From Planctomycetaceae bacterium UBA2671 (GTDB lineage: Bacteria; Planctomycetota; Planctomycetia; Planctomycetales; Planctomycetaceae): a stretch of DNA of 64,000 bases. The stretch lies in contig DEML01000120.1 of NCBI GenBank assembly GCA_002359185.1, forward strand, positions 1-64,000. Reading direction: 5' to 3'. The notes below the pieces were generated by a model. That model was not told the origin of the DNA and made no database searches. It saw only the letters and a program-made list of their open reading frames with translations. Below, in pieces: positions 7,128 through 15,007 of this stretch (positions are counted from its first letter, which is position 1; each line of letters opens with the position of its first letter). The translations under genes were made by a program, and so were the position numbers.

Positions 7128-9608
7128 TCATTTAGCTCCCATAGGCAAGTAACCGACTTGAATACCATCACCTGCTACATTCAGAGATGCCCATGACCCG
7201 TCAACTCCATCAATTCCATAGTGGTGGTTTTGTCGAACAATGATGGCGTGAATGCCGGGAGTAACGGATATTTCCGCCTTCGCTGCTACCGGTTCAAAAT
7301 CCAGGTAGACGTCCACCGAATTCAGATTCTTGAGAGTCAGCGTTGATGCTTGCCAGCTCATCGGGACTTCCTTTTCGGCGTGAATTAGATACAGATAGTA
7401 CTGACAAGTGCGGTCATTCTTGGGCCCAGGAAATCGACCTCGTCCGAGTTCATCAGGGTGACTAGGAACCAATGCACGGCCAAGAAACTCTTTGGTGGAG
7501 TCCCCAAAACTTGCGAGAAGACAAAGGGCATCCGATTCGCTATGCAGTTCGGGAAGTGGCCCCAGAATTAATGCATGATCCAGCGGACGATTCGCTGGAA
7601 TGTCGTCCCAGACCACATCAGTCATGTCGCTTATGATGAACTGCCTGAAGAGTGATGCCGTAGTCGGGGCCTCCACTGGAATCTTGGGAGAAAGGGCCGT
7701 CTGTTCCGAAGCAGACAGATTCGCCTTTTCCATATCTTGCTTATGTGGCAGAACGATCTCACCAGGAAGAGTATCCCTATCGGAAAAGAATGAGGCTGTT
7801 TTCAGTTCCTCTCCTTGAATGGCAAATTTAATCCAGGAGCGGTCAGGCTGATCACTGTGATCGTGTTTCTGTTTGACGATAATGATGTGATTGCCCGTTC
7901 CCAAAGGAACAGTCTCTTTGGAAGAATTCAATTTCCGAAAATCGAGATACCCTTCAACCTGGCTGTGGTCCGATTCTGTATAGGTTTCGAAATAAGTGAC
8001 TGATTGTTGAGGCTTGGGAGAGCGGATGTAAAAGACGTAATACATCGAAGTATTATTCTCCTGTGGGCCTACAAATAGTTCTCCTTCAGCCTTGGCAGGA
8101 ACCATCCGATTACCTTCCAAATCTGCCGATATGTCGCCTCGAGCAATAAACTCTAGAACGGTCTGATCGTCGATTGTCTCAGAAAATGGGCCAAGTTTGA
8201 GACACTCATCAGGGCGGTAAAGCCACAAGGGTTTCCATTTGTCTTTCGATTCAAGTTTCGCCTGCGCCATTTTCCATAAGCGTCGAGAGGGAGTTTCCTG
8301 ACGCCAGAGCCAAGCCAAGCCTCCGTCCAACTCTGACTCTGCAGCCAGGTTCACTGTTTTTGGAAAAGCATCTAATTCCAGATCCCAATCCAGGCTGGCA
8401 ATAGTTTTGTCTGCTCGTTGAGCCTCAATCTTGAGTTGCACATGCGATTCGAATCCATACTTCCCGTACACTTGAACCTCGTCAGCTCTCTCTAGAGTAA
8501 TAGTCTGCTTTGTCTCGCGGTCTTCCACCAGAGGCAGCCCCTGAACGTGTCCTGCATACTTGGTTCGATAAATTGTTGTCACTATTGAGAGATCTGGACG
8601 CTTCTCAATACGACTGATCTCACTGAGCTGAAATGTCCGCCGGCCGACTCGAATCGTTGAATCTTGAACATCGCCTGCATACACAACGCCATCTCTCAGA
8701 AGATAAACTTCCAGCAATGGTGGTGTATCTGTAGGTGGAAACGGCTGGAGTGTAACGCTGAAACCTTTATCCGTTGCTGTAGCTGAATACGAATCGTTTT
8801 TTCTTCCCACGTTTTGCTTAATCACTTGAAGTGCCAGCGGGTTCTTATGTTCTTGATACTCAAAGACTTCGATATGAAAGGTCTGAGATTCAGAACGTTT
8901 TAGAAATGGAATTTCATCCACCCTCAACTGGATGCCTGGCTCACTCAGAAACATCTTCACAACATGAACTGGAATTGCAAAGCTGACTCCGGCTCCGAGG
9001 ACAGCCGAAACAACAACCCCAATGACTTTGCCGTCTTCATCTAATACCGGTCCACCTGAATTCCCAGGATTCACGTTGGCATCAATCTGAATTAACGCCA
9101 ACTCACGATCTTTACGTCTCAATGCTGAGATCTTTCCGGTGTTTACAGAAATACTGGGAGCATCTTCATGGTCGGGAGATAAAAATCTGCCAAATGGATA
9201 CCCGAATACGATAACGTCTTGAGTTTCAACAAGATCCTTGTCGCTGCCAAGATTTAATACCGGATATTCTCTGGCGTCATCCACCTTCAATAAGGCCAAA
9301 TCGTGTTCTGAATCCACTTTGATAATTTTCGCTTTCACTGACTTTTGCTCGTCAGTAGACGGATTCATGACCAACGTCACTTCTTCACCAACATCATGAG
9401 AAGACACCACATGAGCATTGGTAATGAAGTAGCCATCAGCTCGAATACAAAACGCAGAGCCGCTGCCTAATTCTTCGAGGTCAACCAATACGGTTGCAGA
9501 CTTACCGGACCTGATTACATCGGCACTCGAGGCTAGCAGTAGTGTGGGGATATGAAAACTATGCCAGAACACCACTAGGAAGAAGACGCGAAACCAAGAT
9601 TGGGTCAC
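7128..9608 (-). CDS. Secreted trypsin-like (HtrA/S1C-type) serine protease with duplicated C-terminal domain
   Basis: An 826-residue protein beginning with GTG (GGAG seven bases upstream) and a signal peptide (residues 1-27). Residues about 30-235 are an S1C protease domain with a complete triad: His66 (FITNAHVV), Asp103 (EHDLALLKV) and Ser184 (NPGNSGGPV). No PDZ domain follows. Instead there is a beta-rich region, then two related copies of a domain at about 465-600 and 680-825. The copies share LGPFSE/LGPLPE, YYVFYI/YYLYLI, and GNHIIIVKQ/GIHAIIVRQ followed by SW. It should act outside the cytoplasm in protein quality control or in processing a specific substrate. The PDZ protein and the unknown exported protein downstream are likely partners. 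Confidence 0.9.
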   Translation of the reverse strand: MTQSWFRVFFLVVFWHSFHIPTLLLASSADVIRSGKSATVLVDLEELGSGSAFCIRADGYFITNAHVVSSHDVGEEVTLVMNPSTDEQKSVKAKIIKVDSEHDLALLKVDDAREYPVLNLGSDKDLVETQDVIVFGYPFGRFLSPDHEDAPSISVNTGKISALRRKDRELALIQIDANVNPGNSGGPVLDEDGKVIGVVVSAVLGAGVSFAIPVHVVKMFLSEPGIQLRVDEIPFLKRSESQTFHIEVFEYQEHKNPLALQVIKQNVGRKNDSYSATATDKGFSVTLQPFPPTDTPPLLEVYLLRDGVVYAGDVQDSTIRVGRRTFQLSEISRIEKRPDLSIVTTIYRTKYAGHVQGLPLVEDRETKQTITLERADEVQVYGKYGFESHVQLKIEAQRADKTIASLDWDLELDAFPKTVNLAAESELDGGLAWLWRQETPSRRLWKMAQAKLESKDKWKPLWLYRPDECLKLGPFSETIDDQTVLEFIARGDISADLEGNRMVPAKAEGELFVGPQENNTSMYYVFYIRSPKPQQSVTYFETYTESDHSQVEGYLDFRKLNSSKETVPLGTGNHIIIVKQKHDHSDQPDRSWIKFAIQGEELKTASFFSDRDTLPGEIVLPHKQDMEKANLSASEQTALSPKIPVEAPTTASLFRQFIISDMTDVVWDDIPANRPLDHALILGPLPELHSESDALCLLASFGDSTKEFLGRALVPSHPDELGRGRFPGPKNDRTCQYYLYLIHAEKEVPMSWQASTLTLKNLNSVDVYLDFEPVAAKAEISVTPGIHAIIVRQNHHYGIDGVDGSWASLNVAGDGIQVGYLPMGAK

Positions 9609-9899
9609 CGTTTACTCCAAAATCTTGTGAACGTAGTGTTGTGAAGGATGCCCCAACGTAAAACACAGTTCATTAGAGAGATCAGCAATAATTAGGTAGA
9701 AGTCCGAATTACCAAAATGCAAGTTACGCAAATATCAGACAAGCTCATTGTTCTATACATTCAACTCAAGTGAGGATTACTGAAATTCAATCATTTTGAC
9801 TTACCATATTAATGATGGTAATAATCGAAGACTTCAATAAAACTCATGATATCGCGACAGACGCTCCAAGGCAATCGCATGAGATTATGCTAGGGTTGC

Positions 9900-10196
9900 T
9901 CAGAGTTTGGGTTTACCCAGCATGGCGAATAAGCGTAGAGAATTCCATGAGTTTCGACGGAGTTCTGCGGCGAATTGGATGACTTTGCAACTGCGTAGCC
10001 TATTGATTGCGGAATTTCTCACCGCGGCATGAACCTGTGGAGCATGGCCTGTTCGGACTTGGCAGCGGTCTTCGCCGAATGTTTCGTCGCGAACCCAGTG
10101 GACTGTATTTTTTTCAATGCGTGCTCGAAACGCATCTGCCATTCTCAATCCCCCAATGCCCCCGCACCTTACCCATGCACATTCAATACCTAACAC
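9900..10196 (-). pseudogene. ISAs1-like transposase, C-terminal remnant
   Basis: The translated fragment contains VHWVRDETFGEDRCQVR, then TGHAPQVHAAVRNSAINRLR and a final helical stretch. This is the recognisable end of ISAs1 (H-repeat) transposases (HWVLDVTFxEDxxRxRTGxAPxxxxxLRxxAxxxL). The conserved part begins only around 10140; everything upstream of it in the transposase is missing. No inverted repeats were found. It sits just downstream of the ABC membrane gene that ends the MNIO cluster and indicates past IS activity at that edge. Confidence 0.75.
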
Positions 10197-10281
10197 TGCG
10201 TAGCCCTAGTTGGTAGTTGGGTGGGAAATGAGGGATTGAGCCGAATCGATTTTCAAAGTCAGCTGAAACCAGGAAATTTCT

Positions 10282-11169
10282 TTACAAGCGTTGGACAATG
10301 TCTTTAAGGCGGGCGAATTGTTCGACGAGCCTTGGGATGGTGTCAATGCCCATCACGAACATCATCAAATAGCGGAAGACGGCGAAGATGTCGCCGGCGA
10401 GGATGCCGGGGATGCGGCAGATTGTCAGTAAGGCAAACGCCATCAGTCCCATGACGAAGAATTCTGTCAGGCCGGTGGTTCGAGCTTCGAGATCCGACAT
10501 TTTCACCCAGCAGTTGGTCATGCCGTTGTAATGGGCGGCGACTTCTTCGTCGCTGGCTTTCTCGATGATTTCCACTTCATCTTCCCAGCGGTCGTGCAAC
10601 ACTCGACTGACACCTTTGACGCTGTGGCTGTAAATGTAATTCAACACAAAGACGGGCAAGGCGATGACGAGGCAGGCGATGACGATTCGCCAGTCGTAAT
10701 AAAAGAGCATCGCAATCGCACCGACGCAGGAGAACAGGGACGAAACCAGTTTCGGGACCTGCTGTTCGACGAAGGTGATGAATTGACGCGATAAGGAAGC
10801 CCGGGCAGCGACGCGGGATGTCGGGATATTTGCTTCTCGTTGATTGCAAACGAGATTTGTGACACGCTTCGCATACATTCGGGAATAGACGCGAGTATCA
10901 TACATTTGCCGTGCGAATTGCACGAACATGTGTCCGGCATGACCGGCAAGAAACCACCAGAGTCCGAGATAGGAGCTGGTCAACAATCCATTGACGGCTT
11001 GTCCCAGCAGAAATGGTTGAGCCAGCCTCAGCAGATTCTCGACGACGAGCAGCACATACGCCAGAATGACCGGCCAGCGGTTCTGATGGACCAGTCCGAA
11101 GAGTTCGCCGAATACGGTCGATTGTGGAGGCGGTGGTCCATCGGGAAGAATCGCGGTCGGGGACTCCAT
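10282..11169 (-). CDS. ABC-exporter transmembrane domain without ATPase (MNIO cluster)
   Basis: A 295-residue protein with about six membrane segments (roughly 34-54, 60-90, 140-165, 170-190, 235-255, 265-285), matching the membrane half of type IV ABC exporters. Charged loops such as VLHDRWEDEVEIIEKASDEEVAAHYN correspond to the intracellular coupling region. There is no Walker A, signature or Walker B sequence and the protein stops where an ATPase domain would start, so it must use a separate ATPase or act without one. It follows the 272-aa partner gene by 80 bases on the same strand. Its likely role is export of, or immunity to, the modified Cys-Arg peptide encoded upstream; that role is inferred from the neighbours. 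Confidence 0.8.
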   Translation of the reverse strand: MESPTAILPDGPPPPQSTVFGELFGLVHQNRWPVILAYVLLVVENLLRLAQPFLLGQAVNGLLTSSYLGLWWFLAGHAGHMFVQFARQMYDTRVYSRMYAKRVTNLVCNQREANIPTSRVAARASLSRQFITFVEQQVPKLVSSLFSCVGAIAMLFYYDWRIVIACLVIALPVFVLNYIYSHSVKGVSRVLHDRWEDEVEIIEKASDEEVAAHYNGMTNCWVKMSDLEARTTGLTEFFVMGLMAFALLTICRIPGILAGDIFAVFRYLMMFVMGIDTIPRLVEQFARLKDIVQRL

Positions 11170-11249
11170 GAGGGTGTCGATCTAAGAAGAGGGCACAATG
11201 ATCTTGACGATAACCGATTCAGTCATGACTCGGCTCGCCTCTTGAATTG

Positions 11250-12068
11250 TTAACTGAAGGCGATCAAATGGAGTTGCGTTAATCCCTTGGCGAATTCTTT
11301 GAGTTCTGCGGGATCAATTTCATCGGCCAGAGCCGCCCATTGCGAGAAGTGGCAGGGGGCGAGGTCGATGAGCCGATCCAATAAATTCTGCCCGGCTGGT
11401 TCGAACATGGCGGTGCGAACTTCGTCATCATCGGCATAGTACAAGGCTGAGACTGGCGGGTTCTCATCTTCATCGAGATACTTCTTCGATTTCAGATACG
11501 ACCAACTGACAGCCGGGTTGACGTGAATTGTCAGTTCATCGTTCTCACCAAGTTGATCCAGAAGTTCAACCGCGACGGTCACCAGTTCCTGAAAGCGAAT
11601 GTGCTTTGAGCGATTGGCGCGTGCCTGATGTTCGACCTCGTATCGAGCCCGTTGACAGGCGACTGTGTCCTGCTGTTCGAGTGTCAAATTCTGGGTTTCC
11701 TCGAGCCATTCGAGCATCGCGTCACACTCTTCAGTGCTCCCCTCGTAAGAGCGAACCTGTTTCGAGTCGGCAAACTGCATCGCCAGTTCCTCGAAGTTAT
11801 CGAAGTCCTCGTCCTCTGAAACAAAAGGCATGAGCCTGATGAGCACATCGATTCGCTTATCGTAGTTTCCATCGATAAACATTTCGACGTGCTTCGCTTC
11901 ATACTTTTTGCCGAGGTAGGGTAGAACATCATCGGTTCGATTTTGAGCAATCGCACGTGCGACTTTCTGAATCATATCCCGATACTGCATCTCAGCTGCT
12001 TCAGGTGATAGCGGCTTCGGTTTCTCGGTCACATCGTTTTCAGTTGTCTCTTTCTCGGGCGAATTCAT
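11250..12068 (-). CDS. Partner protein of the MNIO enzyme, unknown family
   Basis: A 272-residue acidic, mostly helical soluble protein with no signal peptide. Its ATG overlaps the TGA of the MNIO gene by four bases (ATGA), which points to coupled translation and a 1:1 complex. Characterised MNIO enzymes usually need such a partner (MbnC for MbnB, TglI for TglH, DUF2063/BufC-like proteins elsewhere) that binds the precursor leader. I cannot match this sequence to any of those families, so it may be a different partner type. Few cysteines are present (in TEECDAML, VACQRARY and APCHFSQW). The N-terminal 25 residues look disordered. The role as precursor-binding partner is inferred. Confidence 0.75.
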   Translation of the reverse strand: MNSPEKETTENDVTEKPKPLSPEAAEMQYRDMIQKVARAIAQNRTDDVLPYLGKKYEAKHVEMFIDGNYDKRIDVLIRLMPFVSEDEDFDNFEELAMQFADSKQVRSYEGSTEECDAMLEWLEETQNLTLEQQDTVACQRARYEVEHQARANRSKHIRFQELVTVAVELLDQLGENDELTIHVNPAVSWSYLKSKKYLDEDENPPVSALYYADDDEVRTAMFEPAGQNLLDRLIDLAPCHFSQWAALADEIDPAELKEFAKGLTQLHLIAFS

Positions 12069-12913
12069 CCTGCACTCCCTGCGAATGTCTGACCTTTCGA
12101 GGAGGCATCTGCGATGTCGTGCATTTTATGCAGTTCACGACGCCATTCTTCTTCACCCGGGAATTCGGCATCCCGCTCGATGAACACAGCATCGACTTTG
12201 CCTTTTCCTAGATTTAATGAGTATTCGTACAACTCCCAGACATCATCGGGAATCGGTTGTGAATGCGTATCGAAATACAGTTGTTGTTCTTCATCCCAGA
12301 AGCCACCGGCCAGATGCATCTGCACACGCGAAGCATGAGGCATCACTTCGGCGACGAATTCTTTGGCATCAAATCCGAAGTTGCGAGCATTGGCATAGAC
12401 ATTGGTGACATCGAGCAACCAGCCACAGCCGGTTCGTTTGAACATCTCGATCAGGAACTCCGGTTCTGTCATTGTCCCTTCCAATTGAAACAGATACGCG
12501 ATCGTTTCAATATAAAATGGAAATGGCGCTATGAACTCCTGAACATAATTGATATTCCGGCAGGTCACATCCAGAGCCGCGGGGGTTAGTGGGACTGGTG
12601 CGAAGTGTCCCATTTCAACGCCGTCGTCTCCATCGCGGGTGAAGCCGAGATGATCGCTGATTGAGGTTGCGTTATTTTCAATCGCCACCTGCTTCAATGT
12701 TTCAAGATATTCGCGTCCTGGAGGATCGGGACTGCCTACGGAAAGCTTCAGGGCATGAACCGCAATGTAGTCAATTTCATCTCCACCAATGAAGTTTTTC
12801 GTCCAGAGGGGAAGGTCAGCATGTTCAAATGTAATTTCAGCGGCGTTCAGTTTCGGGTCGGTCAAAATGAACCGATTCTCACGGCGAACGGCATATCCGA
12901 TGGCGGGCATCAT
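12065..12913 (-). CDS. MNIO (DUF692) multinuclear iron oxidative enzyme
   Basis: A 282-residue protein of the MNIO/DUF692 family, TIM-barrel enzymes that use two or three irons and O2 to modify cysteine (or other) residues in RiPP precursors, as in methanobactin and 3-thiaglutamate synthesis. Family landmarks are present in order: YIAVHALKLS (His53), SISDHLG (Asp87, His88), FYIETIAYL (Glu136), GCGWLLDVTNVYANA (Asp168), VQMHLAGG (His200), YFDTHSQPIPDDVWELY (Asp215, His217) and FIERD (Glu247); these are the candidate metal ligands. The start is set at the first of two adjacent ATGs, seven bases after a strong GAGGAGGG site. It lies 217 bases downstream of the Cys-Arg repeat peptide with a terminator between them, and is coupled by ATGA to the next gene. 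The exact reaction is not predictable from sequence. Confidence 0.92.
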   Translation of the reverse strand: MMPAIGYAVRRENRFILTDPKLNAAEITFEHADLPLWTKNFIGGDEIDYIAVHALKLSVGSPDPPGREYLETLKQVAIENNATSISDHLGFTRDGDDGVEMGHFAPVPLTPAALDVTCRNINYVQEFIAPFPFYIETIAYLFQLEGTMTEPEFLIEMFKRTGCGWLLDVTNVYANARNFGFDAKEFVAEVMPHASRVQMHLAGGFWDEEQQLYFDTHSQPIPDDVWELYEYSLNLGKGKVDAVFIERDAEFPGEEEWRRELHKMHDIADASSKGQTFAGSAG

Positions 12914-12947
12914 GGTGGATCCCTCCTCAATCATTGAGTTTGTGGTG

Positions 12948-12985
12948 AAAAAAATGGCTACCATCACATTATTGAAATGGTAGCC
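12948..12985 (-). terminator. Intrinsic terminator/attenuator between precursor and MNIO genes
   Basis: A perfect 9-bp stem (GGCTACCAT / ATGGTAGCC, at 12956-12964 and 12977-12985) with a 12-base loop is followed on the minus strand, after one base, by seven T residues. It lies inside the precursor-MNIO interval, before the MNIO ribosome binding site. It should end most transcripts after the precursor and let a minority through to the enzymes, giving more peptide than enzyme. Confidence 0.8.
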
Positions 12986-13130
12986 GGAAAAATGCAAACC
13001 TGTTCACTCTTAACTGTAGAATTTCTCGAATTCATTCAGTTCTTGCGAATTTCTAAACAGATCACGCAAACACAAATTGAATTTTAAGTTCACTCAACGA
13101 TCAGAGAATATCTGACTGTTGAGCGAAAGA

Positions 13131-13295
13131 TCATCTGCATCCACAACCGCGACAATTACGGCATGAACGACACCGGCGGCAGTTACGACAACCGCGGCAA
13201 TTTCGACATCCACGGCCTTGAGGTTGAAACTTGCCCGAGCGAAGCCCGGGAATTTCGCGAACCAGTGATGCAGTACGAGTTGATGTGGTCAACAT
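13131..13295 (-). CDS. Cys-Arg-X repeat precursor peptide (putative RiPP precursor for the MNIO enzyme)
   Basis: A 54-residue peptide. Residues 1-29 form a cysteine-free leader (MLTTSTRTASLVREIPGLRS, then GKFQPQGRG). The rest is a core of seven Cys-Arg-X triplets, X being Asn, Gly, Asn, Arg, Ser, Asn, Gly, closed by CGCR. Its nine cysteines are at 30, 33, 36, 39, 42, 45, 48, 51 and 53, so eight are spaced by exactly three. The ATG at 13295 is preceded at a good distance by GAGGAG, which is why I prefer it to an in-frame ATG at 13352 lacking such a site. It is the first gene of the MNIO cluster, with a terminator downstream. MNIO enzymes act on cysteines of short precursors, so this is very likely the substrate. 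The regular spacing suggests several equivalent modification or metal-binding sites. Confidence 0.85.
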   Translation of the reverse strand: MLTTSTRTASLVREIPGLRSGKFQPQGRGCRNCRGCRNCRRCRSCRNCRGCGCR

Positions 13296-13643
13296 AAATG
13301 TCTCCTCATTACTGAGTCGAGCGTTGCAGCCAAACAACTTGATCGGATGCATTCACATTTTGAATTGATGTTAAATTCTGTGAACCGCTCAATTATCTAC
13401 GCGTAACTGGTTGAGCAAAGGGGACACCAATTTCAAGAAATCTGTGAATTATTTTTAAGTGTTTTCATTCGGTTATATTTGAGGGTGAGTTCCACTACAA
13501 GAATTCTCAGGAATCATGTTTTAATTTGAATTAATTACTAATTTTCAAATTGGGGTCGTTTTCGAATCATGGCCGAATAAAATCGAATTAAAATAGACAA
13601 CATAGCAATTCAGGGAATCTCTGAGTTGATGATATTGAAGTGA
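13296..13643. other. Divergent intergenic region between precursor peptide and egtB
   Basis: An AT-rich stretch of about 350 bases that should carry the promoters of the minus-strand peptide cluster and of the plus-strand egtB-egtD genes. Apart from one weak -24/-12-like element at 13414-13429 I see no gene, terminator or strong palindrome in it. Confidence 0.6.
13414..13429 (-). promoter_or_regulatory. Candidate sigma54 (-24/-12) element upstream of the precursor peptide
   Basis: On the minus strand the bases read TGGTGTCCCCTTTGCT. The GG and the TTGC have the exact spacing of a sigma54 promoter (TGGCAC-N5-TTGCA), but two of the three bases after TGG differ from the commonest form. The implied transcript would have a 5' leader of about 105 bases before the peptide ATG. 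It is a weak candidate and could be chance. Confidence 0.3.
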
Positions 13644-13655
13644 AGGAAGAGAAAC

Positions 13656-14966
13656 ATCGACACATCAACTCTTAATCAGACTGCGACTGGAGTCACTCCT
13701 GAAAAAACTTTAATTCAGCGATATCTTTCGATTCGAAATCAATCCGCCAAACTCTGTGAAGGATTACTGCCCGAAGATCTCGTCGTTCAATCGATGCCTG
13801 ATGCGAGCCCGCTCCGCTGGCACCTGGCCCACACTACCTGGTTCTTTGAGACCTTTCTGCTCAAGGAAATACTGTCAGATTATAAGCCTTGGAATGATCA
13901 TTTCGAGGTACTCTTCAACTCCTATTATAATAGTGTGGGTGAGCAGTTTCCGCGTACAAATCGGGGGTTACTAACCCGGCCGAGTGTGCAGGAAATTTTC
14001 GAATATCGCCGAGAAATTGATGAGAAAGTTCTGCAGTTGATGAAGAGCAATTCGTGTCAAAACGACGCAATGCGAATTCTGGAGATCGGATTACAGCATG
14101 AACAGCAACATCAGGAGTTAATGCTGACAGACCTCAAACATCTGTTCTCCTGCAATCCACTTTTTCCGGAGTATCATCCTCACATTCAAGTCAACGAATC
14201 GGCGATTTCTTCAGAGCAGAAATGGATCACTCACGAAGAGGGACTTTACGAAATTGGTGCCAGAGAAGGGAATGGATTCAGCTATGACAACGAGCATCCT
14301 CGTCATCGAAAGTTTGTTGAATCTTTCTCACTCAGCAATCGTCTCGTGACCAATGCAGAGTATCTGGCATTCATGAAAGACGGAGGTTATCAGCGTCCAG
14401 AGTTCTGGCTTTCCATGGGATGGCAGGCTGTCCAGTCTCAAAATTGGTGTTCCCCTTTGTATTGGCATAAAACTGATGATGGATGGTCACAGTTCACACT
14501 GTCCGGTTTGCGACCAGTCTCCGAGCAGGAGCCTGTCACGCATGTCAGTTATTTTGAAGCGGATGCCTATGCTCGATGGGCCGGGTGTCGTTTGCCGGAA
14601 GAGGCCGAATGGGAGATTGCAGCCGAAGAGTCCATTGACAATTTTCCCGATTTAATCTCTCAGGGAAATTTTGTGGAGACAGAGAATTATCATCCGCGAA
14701 TCTGCTTAAATGAGGGTGAAAAATCCACATTTCAGCAGTTATTTGGCGATGTCTGGGAGTGGACTCGTTCTCAATATTCGGCTTATCCGGGATACCGCAC
14801 TCCTGAAGGAGCGATTGGGGAATATAATGGAAAGTTCATGTGCAATCAGTTCGTGTTGCGGGGAGGTTCGTGCGCGACACCGATGAGCCACATCCGCACT
14901 TCATATCGCAATTTTTTCCCACCCGAGGCCCGCTGGCAGTTTTCTGGCATACGGCTTGCAAAGTAA
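13656..14966 (+). CDS. egtB: EgtB-like sulfoxide synthase (ergothioneine biosynthesis)
   Basis: The enzyme joins trimethylhistidine (hercynine) to a cysteine-containing thiol using non-heme iron and O2. An N-terminal DinB-like domain carries the iron-binding histidines in WHLAHTTWFFETF and in HEQQHQE. The C-terminal half is a formylglycine-enzyme-type (SUMF1) fold with VTNAEYLAFM, RLPEEAEWEIA, GDVWEWTRS and VLRGGSCAT. The first standard start is the ATG at 13794, but the conserved N-terminus continues upstream of it in frame (RYLSIRNQSAKLCEGLLPED, VVQS). No ATG, GTG or TTG occurs between the in-frame stop at 13641 and 13794. I set the start at an ATC (13656) because a strong site (aaggaagag) ends just before it. 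The partner egtD begins 41 bases after the stop. Confidence 0.85.
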   Translation: MDTSTLNQTATGVTPEKTLIQRYLSIRNQSAKLCEGLLPEDLVVQSMPDASPLRWHLAHTTWFFETFLLKEILSDYKPWNDHFEVLFNSYYNSVGEQFPRTNRGLLTRPSVQEIFEYRREIDEKVLQLMKSNSCQNDAMRILEIGLQHEQQHQELMLTDLKHLFSCNPLFPEYHPHIQVNESAISSEQKWITHEEGLYEIGAREGNGFSYDNEHPRHRKFVESFSLSNRLVTNAEYLAFMKDGGYQRPEFWLSMGWQAVQSQNWCSPLYWHKTDDGWSQFTLSGLRPVSEQEPVTHVSYFEADAYARWAGCRLPEEAEWEIAAEESIDNFPDLISQGNFVETENYHPRICLNEGEKSTFQQLFGDVWEWTRSQYSAYPGYRTPEGAIGEYNGKFMCNQFVLRGGSCATPMSHIRTSYRNFFPPEARWQFSGIRLAK

Positions 14967-15007
14967 TCAGCAACGAATTTCCGCTTGATTCCTTGAGGAC
15001 ACCATCG

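Noticed and set aside
13131..13200. Repeat of the precursor as a CRISPR-like or tandem DNA repeat
   Set aside because: The regularity is at the level of three-residue protein units with varied codons; there are no identical DNA units or spacers.
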